58,614 bases of DNA from Arthrobacter sp. AQ5-06 (GCF_003287955.1 NZ_QMKP01000020.1:1-58614); one strand, 5' to 3'. Shown: positions 7,540-16,470, counted from the first letter of the stretch. Translations and numbers: made by a program. The notes: a model not told the origin generated them from the letters alone.

Positions 7540-8365
7540 CGTCCATGTTCACGCCGCGCCCGACGTGATCGGGCGTATCGGCTACGATGACGAGATTTGC
7601 GCCCGTTATGCGGAGGCGGGGTTCTCCGGTTTCGTCCTGAAGGCGCACCACGAGTCAACTGTCGGCCGGGCAGCAGCGCTGGCCCGGTCCTCCGGGCTGG
7701 ACGTGGTCGGCGGCATCGCCCTGAACCGGGCCGCCGGCGGGGTGAACCCGGCAGCCGTCGTCTCGGCCCTGGGAAGCGGCGGCAGGGTGGTCTGGTTCCC
7801 GACCGCCGACGCCCACACCCAGGAAACCGCGGCCCTGCCCCGCCTCAGCGATCTTGACTCCCGCCTGGACCGGGCCGTGCTGGCGGTCCCCCCGGTGCTC
7901 ACGCCCAGCGAGCAGCAGTCGGCAGAGATTTCCCTGGTCCTGGACCTCATTGCCGAACACGATGCCGTGCTGTGTACGGGGCACCTCAGTGGGCCCGAGT
8001 GCCGGTGGCTACTGGACGAGGCCCAGCGGCGCGGCATCACCCGGTTCCTGCTGACCCACCCCTCCTACACCGTGCCGGGCATGAGCGTAAACGAGATCGC
8101 CGAGTTCGCCGCCCGGGGCGCGTTCATCGAAATCACCGCCTATCAGCTGTGGCACCAGCCCGGCATGACCCCCGCCCGCCTGGCCCAGGTGGCACGAGCC
8201 GCCGGCGAGCGGCTCATCCTGGCCTCCGATGCCGGGCAACCGGACAGCCCGCAACCGCCCGAGGCCATGATGCAGCTGGTTTCCGCCCTTCACCGTGAAG
8301 GCCTGGACGCCGGCTGGCTCGCCAACGCAGCCTCCGAAATCCCCAGAAAGCTCGTACTCTCATGA
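7532..8365 (+). CDS. DUF6282-like metal-dependent hydrolase (amidohydrolase-type TIM barrel)
   Basis: This protein of about 277 residues shows the metal-site pattern of amidohydrolase-type barrels: HxH near the start (DVHVHAAPD, His5 and His7), LKAHHEST, CTGHLSG, LTHPSY and an ASDAG aspartate near the C-terminus. The opening resembles DUF6282 proteins as I recall them. The proposed start is TTG 7532, which overlaps the amidase stop; an in-frame ATG at 7463 would give a longer product. The order transporter, amidase, metal hydrolase suggests a second hydrolytic step on the same substrate. The reaction is unknown. Start choice is the weakest part of this call. Confidence 0.75.
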   Translation: MFDVHVHAAPDVIGRIGYDDEICARYAEAGFSGFVLKAHHESTVGRAAALARSSGLDVVGGIALNRAAGGVNPAAVVSALGSGGRVVWFPTADAHTQETAALPRLSDLDSRLDRAVLAVPPVLTPSEQQSAEISLVLDLIAEHDAVLCTGHLSGPECRWLLDEAQRRGITRFLLTHPSYTVPGMSVNEIAEFAARGAFIEITAYQLWHQPGMTPARLAQVARAAGERLILASDAGQPDSPQPPEAMMQLVSALHREGLDAGWLANAASEIPRKLVLS

Positions 8366-8565
8366 ACAGCGGTACCCCGGCCGTGGACAGGGCATCTGCC
8401 ATACCCGAGGACATTGCCTTCACGAGAGTGGCCCGAACCGGGAATGGCAGGAGACAGCCAGATCGGGGACGTGGAGTTGCTGCTCCCGCAGAGCTGCGTC
8501 AGCCCCTAGTTCCTTCGGGTGGATCTGGGATACGACGGGACGTTCTGCCGTGTCGAACATTGTAA
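8362..8565 (+). CDS. Weak hypothetical reading frame after the metal hydrolase
   Basis: A 67-residue frame begins with an ATGA overlap on the preceding stop, which is the usual coupling in this operon. Its composition (Arg/Gly-rich after residue 28) looks non-coding. A shift of one base near 8440 would instead give an ending with SQIGDVELLLPQSCVSP, so this may be the frameshifted stub of a former gene. No domain is recognised. Confidence 0.2.
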   Translation: MNSGTPAVDRASAIPEDIAFTRVARTGNGRRQPDRGRGVAAPAELRQPLVPSGGSGIRRDVLPCRTL

Positions 8566-8720
8566 TGGTCGCCCGAATGGTGTCACTGCGCTCGTAATGG
8601 TCGCGCCCCTGATGTTCGGCCACCTGAAACGGACGGACAGCCGGACAAAAATTATCACCCTGACAATCGCTGCGGTGACAGCTGGGAGCACCCGGCTCTC
8701 ACCGCACAGTAGGAGAAGAA
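8566..8720. other. Upstream region of the FAD/Fe-S dehydrogenase with an 11-bp direct repeat
   Basis: GTAATGGTCGC occurs at 8562-8572 and again at 8594-8604, exactly 32 bp apart (about three helical turns) on the same face of the DNA. AGGAGAAG at about 8710-8717 is the ribosome-binding site for ATG 8721. The repeats could be operator half-sites; no protein can be assigned. Confidence 0.4.
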
Positions 8721-11603
8721 ATGACCCCCGTTGCCCTGCGAGAGGACCTCACCACACGGGTTGCCTACGTTTCGGATGCCTCGATATACCGGCGCGTACC
8801 CGCGGCCGTTGTTGAGCCCCGCTCAGTAGAGGAGATCCGCGATGCCCTCTCCGTCGCGAAGGAACGCGGTTGGTCCGTCGTGTGCCGAGGGGGTGGGACC
8901 TCAGTGGCCGGAAACGCGATCGGCGACGGACTCATCATCGATACCAGCCGCCACTTCAATCAGATCCTGGCCATTGACCCCGAGGCCCGCACGGCACGGA
9001 TCCGCCCGGGAGTCGTGTGCGACACGCTGCGGGACGCGGCAGGAGAGTTCGGGCTCACCTATGGGCCCGACCCGTCAACGCACTCGCGCTGCACCGTCGG
9101 TGGCATGTTCGCCAATAACGCCTGTGGCTCCCACTCCGTTGCCTGGGGCACTGCCGCCGACAACATCGTCTCCCTCAAACTAATGCTGTCTGACGGGCGA
9201 GAGATTGAGGTCGGCGCCGACAACTGCAGCGACCCGGTGATAGAGAACGAGCTTAAACGGCTTCGCGACGAGCACCTGGGCATCCTGCGCACCGAGCTTG
9301 GGCAATTCGCCCGCCAAGTATCCGGATACGGGTTGCATCATCTGCTCCCCGAGAATGGCTTCAACGCGGCCAAAGCCATGGCGGGAACCGAAGGAACCTG
9401 CGGGATCATCACCGAGCTGACAGTCAGGCTCGTCGAGCGTCCGCGGGCCACGGCGCTGGCCGTCCTCGGATTCTCCGATGTCTTCGGGGCTGCAGCCGCG
9501 GCACCTCTTCTGCGACGCCCCGGCGTGTACACGGTCGAAGGAATGGGGGCTGACCTGCTGGCCGCCCTGCGTACACGGCCCGGCCAAGAGACGGCAGGTT
9601 CCGAGCTGCCCGACGGCGGAGGCTGGCTCTACGTGGAGGTCGGCGGAGAAACCCCCACCGATGCCGGTGACGCGGCCCGGGCGCTGGTTGACGAGCTGGT
9701 CCGTGACGGGCGCATCGTAGACTCTGTCGTCGTGACGGAGATTAAGCAGGCGCATGAGCTGTGGCGCATCCGTGAGGCGGGGGCGGGCATCGTCACCCGG
9801 CTACCCGACGGCGGCGAGGCCTGGCCCGGCTGGGAGGACTCGGCCGTCCCGCCGGAGCACCTGGCAGACTATCTGCGCGACCTGTACAAGATCCTGGACT
9901 CACACGGGCTGCGCGGCATACCGTTCGGCCACTTCGGCGAAGGCTGCGTGCACATCCGGATCGATTTCAGCCTCGGGTCAGAAGAAGGCGTCCTTGGATA
10001 CCGGACATTCATCGAGGAGGCCGCCGCCCTGGTTGCCCGCTATGGCGGATCCGTGTCCGGTGAACACGGTGACGGGCGGGCACGTTCGGCACTGCTGCCC
10101 GTGATCTACTCCGCGGAAGCACTGACGGCCTTCGCACAATTCAAAAACATCTTCGATAAGGAGAACGTCTTCAACCCGGGCGTTCTCGTTGACCCGGAGC
10201 CAATCGACCAGGGCATCCGTCCCGGTCCCGGAAACCGTACCTTCGAGCTGACCCCGGTACACGCCTTCAGCCATGACGGCGGATCATTCGCAGGCGCCAT
10301 GAACCGCTGCGTCGGTGTGGGGCTCTGCCGCTCCGATGTGGGCTCCATGTGCCCCTCCTACCAGGTGACCCGGGACGAGGTCCACTCCACCCGCGGGCGG
10401 GCGCGCGCGCTGGGGGAGATGTTGCGCGGCGAGTCAGTGTCTGATGGTTGGCGATCAAAGGAAACGCTCGAGGCGCTGGACCTGTGCTTGTCCTGCAAGG
10501 CCTGCTCCACTGAATGCCCCGTCAATGTCGATATGTCCACGTACAAGGCTGAATTCCTCCATCACCATTACAAGGGCCGCATCCGCCCCATGGCCCACTA
10601 CGCCATGGGATGGCTACCGCTGGCATCCCGCCTGTTGGAGGCTGTCCCGGGCGCTGCCCGATTTGCCAACTGGACACTTGGATTCCGCCCGGTCGAGGAG
10701 CTGGTCAAACGCCTGGCCGGAATCGAGCCCAAGCGCCGCATGATCCACTTCGCACCCCAAACCTTGCGGAAGTGGTTCGCAACCCGTGCCCGGGCCCTGG
10801 AAAAAACTTCGGGGGTCCCGGCAACGGCGGATCCGGAACGACCCACCGTGATGCTGTGGCCGGACACGTTCAACAACTTCAATTCCCCTGAGGTGGGCCA
10901 GGCCTCGGTCGAGGTCCTTGAGGCGCTGGGATACCGCGTGATCCTCCCGGATGGCCAAGTGTGTTGCGGGCTGACGTGGCACTCCACCGGACAGCTGGAC
11001 ATGGCCAAGCGGATCATTTCGCAGACCCTGGACTCGTTGGGTCCGGCCCTGGACGGCAACATGCCCATCATCGGACTGGAGCCGTCCTGCACCGTCATGC
11101 TCACGGACGAGATCACCGAACTGTTGCCCGATGACCCCCGAGCCGCCAAGCTCGCACGCCAAGTCGTAACCCTGGCGGACATCGTGGCGGCTCACCGCGG
11201 ATACTGGCCGTTCGGCGAAATCAACGTTAAGGCCATCTCCCAGGTGCACTGCCACCAAGAAGCGAAGGGCTCCTATAACCCGGACAAGACCGTGCTGAAG
11301 AAGCTGGGAGTGGACACTGACATCATCGGCTCCGGCTGCTGCGGACTCGCAGGCAACTTTGGTTTCGAGCCCGGACACTGGGACGTCTCGCAGGCCCTGG
11401 GAGAACGCGAACTCTTCCCCAAAGTACGAACGAAAGACGAAGCCACGCTCGTGCTCGCCGACGGTTTCTCATGCCGTACACAGGTGACGCAGGGCACCGG
11501 GGTCAACGCCAGGCACTTGGCCGAAGTGCTGAGACTGGCACTCGACCAGACAACGCCGAACCCGACGCAGCAGCACCCGACCACCGAATTGGAGACGAAG
11601 TGA
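8721..11603 (+). CDS. FAD-linked 2-hydroxyacid dehydrogenase fused to Fe-S/CCG domains (GlcD-GlcF type)
   Basis: This 960-residue fusion has an N-terminal PCMH-type FAD-binding domain (about 30-215; GGGTSVAGNAIGDGLI), an FAD-oxidase C-terminal domain (about 250-490; FGHFGEGCVHIRID, SGEHGDGRAR), a ferredoxin-like segment with Cys530 and later cysteines, a CxxCxxCxxxC cluster at Cys589/592/595/599, and two CCG cysteine-rich domains (near 748 and 872). The layout is that of YdiJ/D-lactate or glycolate dehydrogenases, which oxidise D-2-hydroxyacids and pass electrons to the quinone pool. Two 4Fe-4S clusters plus CCG ligands are expected. It stands 155-355 bp downstream of the hydrolase operon and may oxidise the hydroxy acid released there. 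Confidence 0.88.
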   Translation: MTPVALREDLTTRVAYVSDASIYRRVPAAVVEPRSVEEIRDALSVAKERGWSVVCRGGGTSVAGNAIGDGLIIDTSRHFNQILAIDPEARTARIRPGVVCDTLRDAAGEFGLTYGPDPSTHSRCTVGGMFANNACGSHSVAWGTAADNIVSLKLMLSDGREIEVGADNCSDPVIENELKRLRDEHLGILRTELGQFARQVSGYGLHHLLPENGFNAAKAMAGTEGTCGIITELTVRLVERPRATALAVLGFSDVFGAAAAAPLLRRPGVYTVEGMGADLLAALRTRPGQETAGSELPDGGGWLYVEVGGETPTDAGDAARALVDELVRDGRIVDSVVVTEIKQAHELWRIREAGAGIVTRLPDGGEAWPGWEDSAVPPEHLADYLRDLYKILDSHGLRGIPFGHFGEGCVHIRIDFSLGSEEGVLGYRTFIEEAAALVARYGGSVSGEHGDGRARSALLPVIYSAEALTAFAQFKNIFDKENVFNPGVLVDPEPIDQGIRPGPGNRTFELTPVHAFSHDGGSFAGAMNRCVGVGLCRSDVGSMCPSYQVTRDEVHSTRGRARALGEMLRGESVSDGWRSKETLEALDLCLSCKACSTECPVNVDMSTYKAEFLHHHYKGRIRPMAHYAMGWLPLASRLLEAVPGAARFANWTLGFRPVEELVKRLAGIEPKRRMIHFAPQTLRKWFATRARALEKTSGVPATADPERPTVMLWPDTFNNFNSPEVGQASVEVLEALGYRVILPDGQVCCGLTWHSTGQLDMAKRIISQTLDSLGPALDGNMPIIGLEPSCTVMLTDEITELLPDDPRAAKLARQVVTLADIVAAHRGYWPFGEINVKAISQVHCHQEAKGSYNPDKTVLKKLGVDTDIIGSGCCGLAGNFGFEPGHWDVSQALGERELFPKVRTKDEATLVLADGFSCRTQVTQGTGVNARHLAEVLRLALDQTTPNPTQQHPTTELETK

Positions 11604-11738
11604 CTCCCCGCCCCAGATAATCGCCTGGGAAAACCAGCAGCTGACGTCCACGGATCAAGTATCGGGCTAAGCAAGCGTCGCAAGCGTGATCCGGAATGAC
11701 ATCCCTTCAGGAACAATCGATTTTCGACAGGAATATTA

Positions 11739-12422
11739 GTGTCATCTTGGATTGAGATTTCCACGTGGGCGGGGTGGATGGGGTGCGTGTTGTCGTCCGT
11801 GTTGGCCCTTCCGCAGGCTATTGCGCTCCTGCGACGCAGGAACGTGTCCGGACTCTCAATTCTGCCATGGCGGGCGCTGCTGACCGCAAACGCGGCGTGG
11901 GCGGTGTACGGATGCATCACCGAACAGATCCCGGTTGTCATACCGAACACCGTATCGGCAACCGTGTCCACAGTCGTGATCGTTCTCATCGCGCGCGCAA
12001 ACGGCCGGAACGTTCCCGCCCAACTGACGGCACCGCTCGTGATAGCCTCCGTTGCTCTGTTTGCGGCACCTGTTCCCGTACTTTTCGGCATTATCACGAT
12101 CGTGCCTAGCTTCGTCGGATGGATCGTGCAGTTCCTTCAGATACGTCGTTCCGGGCGTCCGCCGGGCTTGTCGTTCGGCGGTGTGCTCCTTTACCTGTTC
12201 TGCCAATTGACTTGGCTCTCATATGCGTTGCCGCGAGGTGAAATCGCGCTCGTCACCTCCGTCTTGCCACTCATTCTCATCGCCGCTGTCACCGTCCTCG
12301 GGTACCTGGCTGCGATGCCGACCTCCCCAGGGGGTACCGACAAGAGCGGAATACAGCTGAATACTCGAAGCCACCGCCCGACAACGACGGTCGCACCACC
12401 ATCGTCCCCGCCAAAGGCGTAG
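11739..12422 (+). CDS. PQ-loop (SWEET/SemiSWEET-like) membrane protein
   Basis: This 227-residue protein has about seven predicted transmembrane segments and two internal repeats. Each carries a PQ-loop-type motif: LALPQAIALLRRRNVSGLS at about 23-41, and a second copy near 128-148 (VGWIVQFLQIRRSGRPPGLS) where the Pro is replaced. SWEET and SemiSWEET proteins are uniporters for sugars and other small solutes. The start is GTG 11739. It follows the dehydrogenase by 135 bp in the same orientation and may export or import a product of the pathway. The last 35 residues are polar and probably cytoplasmic. Confidence 0.75.
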   Translation: MSSWIEISTWAGWMGCVLSSVLALPQAIALLRRRNVSGLSILPWRALLTANAAWAVYGCITEQIPVVIPNTVSATVSTVVIVLIARANGRNVPAQLTAPLVIASVALFAAPVPVLFGIITIVPSFVGWIVQFLQIRRSGRPPGLSFGGVLLYLFCQLTWLSYALPRGEIALVTSVLPLILIAAVTVLGYLAAMPTSPGGTDKSGIQLNTRSHRPTTTVAPPSSPPKA

Positions 12423-13029
12423 CGTCCTCACAAGGGAGGGGTGGCTTGATGAACTAGTGAAATATTTCGGACGGTGAGGCTGTTACGGTTTCTTGCCAAC
12501 GATCGTTACCGGACACCGGGTCAACGTGGGGTTACTTCCGAAAACGGAAAAATCGTACGCTAACGCGGGCGGAACGCAGCTATGCCCCTGGTCAGCTCAA
12601 GAAGTGGATGGGACAACACGCAGGGTGATAAGGAACGAGTCACTGTCCGTCCGTTTGCGGAACCTTGCAGCGGGCGATGCCATGAAGCGGGATTCGCGCG
12701 CGGAACGTGCTGGGTATGGCCAGACGTCCTGGGGTCTTTTGCCTGCTCTGGACGGCCGTCCTCGTTCTCGCAGGGCTGGGTCAACTGTCCACATTCCTCC
12801 TCCAGGCCCTGATGGCGAGCATCAACGTTCGTCCACGGACAGCCCGCAGCGAAAATGCGCCGCCGAGGGATCAACACCTCCAGCCCGGACAAGGGACAGC
12901 AACCCAAGCATGTAGGGTGCCCATGTTGTTCAGGCCGGTCCGGACATTTCCTGATCGCAATCAAGCTCGCACGTCAGAGTCAATCATGACCATTCCACCG
13001 ATACCGGGCTCATGAGATGTTCCCCTCAT
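12423..13029. other. Stretch of about 600 bp without a credible gene
   Basis: Overlapping frames exist on both strands but none has a recognisable domain. The best candidate is a plus-strand frame at 12707-13015 whose first 35 residues include one hydrophobic segment (VFCLLWTAVLVLAGLGQLS), followed by low-complexity polar sequence. It has no clear ribosome-binding site. I regard the stretch as decayed DNA at the start of the pseudogene-rich zone. Confidence 0.4.
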
Positions 13030-13153
13030 CTAGTTCCTACGGGTGTTCGGTGCGTTGGCCAGCAGCTCGTCATAGGCGCTGACGGCGGGCAGGGGCCTGG
13101 AGTCCGGCGATGTCCGCGTGGCGTGCAGATTCTTTGTGTCTGTTGTAATTAGG
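13030..13153 (-). pseudogene. C-terminal fragment of an unidentified protein
   Basis: On the minus strand a frame ending at TAG 13032-13030 reads ATRTSPDSRPLPAVSAYDEL and then LLANAPNTRRN. It looks coding (alanine/proline-rich with a conserved-looking YDELL segment) but has no start and no upstream body. The ending resembles tails of some IS-encoded transposases, but I cannot identify the family. It is probably a remnant left by a past insertion or deletion. Confidence 0.25.
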
Positions 13154-13174
13154 GGACACAGCCGGCCAGGGACA

Positions 13175-13465
13175 TCAGGGCCTGATGTCTACGCCGCTTC
13201 CGGGGGCGAAGGCGATGTGGCCCTTGATTTTCCGGGCCAGCGGTGTCGGGTGCGGGTACATCCAGGCGGCATTCGCCGCCCGGCGGCTCCCGGTGCGTAC
13301 GTGGTAGTAGCGGGCAACGCCCTTCCAATAGCACAGGGTCCGGACCCAGCTCTTCTCCAAAACGTCCGGGCTCACCGACGCCATGGGGAAGTAGTGGTTG
13401 CCTTCCAGATAGACCGTCTCCTCCGAGCGGGCGATCACCTGGCCCTGGAAGGTCGCGGTGATCAT
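13175..13465 (-). CDS. DUF427-family protein
   Basis: This 96-residue protein matches the DUF427 pattern: an N-terminal beta strand (ATFQGQVIARSEET), ENHYFP-like segment (LEGNHYFPMASV), then TLCYWKGVARYYHV and a conserved late segment AAWMYPHPTPLARKIKGHIAF. DUF427 proteins are small single-domain beta-rich proteins of unknown function, common in actinobacteria. The gene overlaps the stop of the Crp/Fnr-family regulator with an ATGA junction and is surely co-transcribed with it, so it may be under the same redox or stress control. The frame is intact. Confidence 0.85.
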   Translation of the reverse strand: MITATFQGQVIARSEETVYLEGNHYFPMASVSPDVLEKSWVRTLCYWKGVARYYHVRTGSRRAANAAWMYPHPTPLARKIKGHIAFAPGSGVDIRP

Positions 13466-14250
13466 GGGGTGCTCCGGCCTATTTTGTAGAGGATGTCGCG
13501 GTCCTGGATGATGATGCGTCCGCGGCCCTGGCGGATGGCTTTCCTGGCTGTGAGGTCACTCATGGTCTTGCTGGTGGCCTCACGTGAGGCGCCGAGCAGG
13601 CCGGCAAGCTGTTCGTGGGTCAGGTGGATGGTCCGGGCCTGTCCGAAGCGGGGAGCGGCCGCGGCGTCACCGAGTTTCAGCAGGGTGGACGCCACCTGGG
13701 CTGCCAGCGGGCGCAGGGCAAGATCCGTGAGACGTTCTTCGAGGCGGGCAACCTGTTCGCCCAGGAGCCGCGAGATGCGGATGGCGATGCGGGGATCCGA
13801 GAGCAGGAACCTTTCGACCTCCTCCACGCTGAGCTGGCAGATCATTGCGTCTTCGATGGCTTCAGCGTAGTTGTCATACATCCGCTGGCCCACGAGCATC
13901 ATCTCCCCGAATACCGCGCCCGGTTCCAGGATGGCCATCGTCAGGGCCTTGCCGTCCTCGGCGACCCGGAAAATACGCACCCGGCCGGATTTGAGGATGA
14001 ACAGCGCCGTCACAGGCTGGCTCTGGCTGAACAGCAGTTCTCCGCGGCGAAACAGCCGGGCCGGGGCCATGAGGTCCATGGCCGCGATCTCCTGCGCGCT
14101 CAGGTCAGCGAACAGATCAACTTCGTTCAAACAGCTGAACGGGTCAGCGGGTCCTGCCATGAGCGGGTCGGCCTCTCGTTGCCGCAGGGCCCACGGGCGC
14201 AGGTCTCCGGAGACGGTGGCCGCCACGCCGACCCGGCAGGTATCGCTCAT
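13462..14250 (-). CDS. Crp/Fnr-family transcriptional regulator
   Basis: This 262-residue regulator has a cyclic-nucleotide-binding-type beta-barrel (about 45-150; LFRRGELLFSQSQPVTALFI, PGAVFGEMML), a long dimerisation helix (about 155-180; LLGEQVARLEERLTDL) and a C-terminal HTH_Crp domain (about 190-250; LTHEQLAGLLGASREATSK). Two cysteines, at residues 5 and about 40, are too few for a classical Fnr 4Fe-4S cluster. The barrel lacks an obvious cAMP phosphate-binding RxS signature, so the ligand is open. The start at 14250 gives the ATGA overlap with the upstream gene; ATG 14160 is an alternative. It is the middle gene of a three-gene operon whose first gene is frameshifted. Confidence 0.85.
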   Translation of the reverse strand: MSDTCRVGVAATVSGDLRPWALRQREADPLMAGPADPFSCLNEVDLFADLSAQEIAAMDLMAPARLFRRGELLFSQSQPVTALFILKSGRVRIFRVAEDGKALTMAILEPGAVFGEMMLVGQRMYDNYAEAIEDAMICQLSVEEVERFLLSDPRIAIRISRLLGEQVARLEERLTDLALRPLAAQVASTLLKLGDAAAAPRFGQARTIHLTHEQLAGLLGASREATSKTMSDLTARKAIRQGRGRIIIQDRDILYKIGRSTP

Positions 14251-14688
14251 GCCTGGCTCTTGAGGACGCGGACCGCCACCAGTCCCAGAATAACGCCATA
14301 GATCAGGTGTCCCATGAGGCTCATCAGCGCGGTGAGGTCAACGGTGAACAGGGTCATGCCCATCATGCCCGGCATGATCATCAGGGGCCCAAGGACCCAC
14401 CAGATGGCCCCGTAACCGAGCCCGACGAGGGCGCCGCGGCCATACCCGGTCAGGAACCGGTTGCCGAACAGCGCCGTCAGGCCCCGCCCGATGAACCAGG
14501 TGCACCCCGAACCCGACCACTGCCGAGCTGGAACCGACCATGGAGGCGATGACGGGCAGCATGCCCATCATCGCCATGAGAATCCCGAACACGATACCCC
14601 CGGTAATACCACCGGCGGCCCCGGCCAGGACCCGCCGGCCGAGGCCCGAGACGGAACCCTGATGGGAAACAGCTGATGCAGAGCTCAT
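14247..14688 (-). pseudogene. Small integral membrane protein gene with a frameshift
   Basis: ATG 14688 has a good ribosome-binding site (AAAGGTG). The frame opens with a glycine/alanine-rich membrane protein (RRVLAGAAGGITGGIVFGIL, MAMMGMLPVIASMVGSSSA). Near 14490-14496 one extra base shifts it; downstream, the neighbouring frame continues smoothly with LTALFGNRFLTGYGRGALVG and VLGPLMIMPGMMGMT. It ends KSQA at TGA 14249-14247, which would give the standard ATGA overlap with the Crp-family gene. Repaired, it would be about 147 residues with four membrane helices. It is either a real pseudogene or a single-base sequencing error. Confidence 0.6.
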
Positions 14689-15119
14689 GGCAATCACCTT
14701 TGATCGAAGTTGTGCTGACCTCCCAGCGTATTGACGGGCTCCGAAGGCGTTAAGTAATCTGCACTACACAACGGAACGCTTCCGTCCCGGCCGGCAGGGG
14801 TCACCGTGCTTGATCGGGCGCGGACCTTGAGTCCAGCAGCAGCGGGATGAAGGTTCGTTGTTCTTGCTGTTTCTCCAGCGGTACAAGAAGAACTACACCG
14901 ACTCATTGGTGGATTTGATGCTGGTGCCCAGCAGCGACATCACACCGTCCCGCTGCGGGCTGCTCTGCGGCAAGTCAGGCGGACCGCGCCGTATCCCTCC
15001 AAGGCCGAAGTGCAACCCAGAGGCCGCAGCGCCGGCAAATATAGGTGTGTCCGGCTCCGAGTGCATGCAGCTTTTTGCGCTGCATCGTCCTGCCGCAACA
15101 GGAGCACGTGTATTCGCTG
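14689..15119. other. Divergent/upstream region without a confident gene
   Basis: The part next to 14688 holds the promoter of the minus-strand Crp-family operon. A plus-strand frame from about 14858 (FLLFLQRYKKNYTDSLVD at its start) has no match I recognise and no ribosome-binding site. At 14975-15118 a minus-strand frame encodes a zinc-ribbon-like segment (CSCCGRTMQ and YICRRCG, four Cys in two pairs), but it lacks any ATG, GTG or TTG upstream except through the frame of the broken thioredoxin-like gene. Confidence 0.35.
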
Positions 15120-15430
15120 TCAGAATCTATGGTTTTTGAGCGCTTCTTTGAGTTGATCGACCGTTGGCAGACCCGCGAAGCCGCTTGAAGTCCGGTAGAT
15201 CCGACAGGCGAGGTCGCTGGCCGGGGCCCCACCGGGAAAAATGTCGGCCCCGTCAACTGTGATCGTCGGAGAACCGGAAAAGGCGGTGCCCACTGTGTCC
15301 GCTGGAGACTCCAGTAGCCGCATGTGTACTGCGGTGTCCCCATGGCCCAAGCGGCCAGGGCAGTTTCCACGCGCTGGGCTGCTTCAGCCGAGTTGGGGCA
15401 CTCATCGATGTGCAGCAGTTCTACCCTCAT
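15120..15430 (-). pseudogene. Thioredoxin-like small protein (alkylmercury-lyase-like family), frameshifted
   Basis: ATG 15430 opens with MRVELLHIDECPNSAEAAQR, the start of a small thioredoxin-fold family often annotated as alkylmercury lyase-like. Near 15347-15355 one base appears to be missing. The next frame then carries the rest: VHMRLLESPADTVGTAFSGS, PTITVDGADIFPGG, LACRIYRTSSGFAGLPT, ending at 15120. Repaired, it would be about 103 residues, close to the family length. As written the product is broken. It lies among several other frameshifted genes. Confidence 0.6.
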
Positions 15431-15758
15431 GCAGATATTCTCCATCGCCAACCCACTGACATGCAGCAACGAACAACCTATCGGGCTGGAATGCCGTCAG
15501 GTGTCTGCAGGGGCGTGGCGTGCCGATTCCAGGGGCGGTCATGATCTGCGTGCTCGGATCGGCAAGGATCAGCGCCGTTGATTTGGGACCGTGGGACCGT
15601 GGCGCCCTTAGCCCGGGCCTGGTCGCAGATGGCTCAAACAGGACCCATACGTACCCGGTCTGAGGGGCTGCCTGATGGGGATCGCGCTCCGAACGCGAAA
15701 CGGTATTCACTTCCTCCATCGTGCCGCCGGGCCGGCGTCGGTGCGCTCATGCGGCCGG
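15431..15758. other. Stretch of about 330 bp without a credible gene
   Basis: A minus-strand frame at 15402-15719 is open but shows no domain and overlaps the start of the thioredoxin-like gene. The ATG at 15719 has no good ribosome-binding site. I see no terminator or repeat of note. It is probably decayed DNA. Confidence 0.35.
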
Positions 15759-16470
15759 TTATCGTCGGATCAGCCGGGTGTCCAGGTCGGCCCGCCACCG
15801 GCGCAGCAACAGCAGGCGGCCGCGGCGGATGCGCGCAGGCGGGCCCGGACGTCGGCGATCGCGGCGTTCCATACCCCGTCCGAGTAGGTGGGGTACGGGT
15901 ACGTGGCTGCGGCGATGTCGGAGGTCCTAAGCCGGTGTTCCATGGCCAGGACGACCTCGGCCAAGGATTCCCCTGCCCGCGGCCCGACGATAGTGGCGCC
16001 CAGGATGTGCCCGCGCTGGTCCGCGATCAGCCGGGTGAAGCCGTCCGTGGTGTTGTCGGTGACCGCCCGGTCCACGTGGGTGTGGTGGATGGTCCGGACC
16101 ATGGCGTGTGTCCCGGGAGGGTGTGTGGCGCCGACGGCGGCGAGTTCGGGGGATGTGTATGTGACCCGTGGCACGACCGGGCTGATTTTGAGGTTCAGGC
16201 CAAGAACGGCGTTGCGGGCGGCGATGCTGGCGTGTACTCCGGCGACATGGGTGAAGCGGGGATGGGCGGTGACGTCACCGGCGGCCCAGACGGACGGGTT
16301 CGTGGTCCGTATCCTGGGATCAGTGACGATCTGGCGGTGGGCGTCGGTGGAGATGTCCAGATGTTCGAGTCCGAGCCTGGCTGTGCGCGCCGTGCGGCCG
16401 GCCGCCAGCAGCACGGTGTCGGCGGTGACGACCGTGCCATCTCCCAGTTCCAGGTGGGAACCGGGTTTAG
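15759..16470 (-). pseudogene. C-terminal half of a MerA/dihydrolipoamide-dehydrogenase-like oxidoreductase
   Basis: The visible frame begins without a start near 16470 (KPGSHLELGDGTVVTADTVL) and carries the second FAD-contact motif (NPSVWAAGDVT), then VTYTSPELAAVG and GESLAEVVLAMEH, all features of the C-terminal half and dimerisation domain of mercuric-reductase/Lpd-like flavoproteins. The N-terminal FAD and NAD domains are missing. The last residues (a run of four Cys before GGGPTWTPG) look out of frame. In the alternative frame the sequence ends in LLLLRRWRADLDTRLIRR at 15759, so there is probably also a late frameshift near 15820. Confidence 0.65.

Noticed and set aside
12707..13015. Plus-strand frame with one hydrophobic segment
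   Set aside because: No ribosome-binding site, no recognisable family, and a low-complexity polar second half; described only as unassigned DNA.
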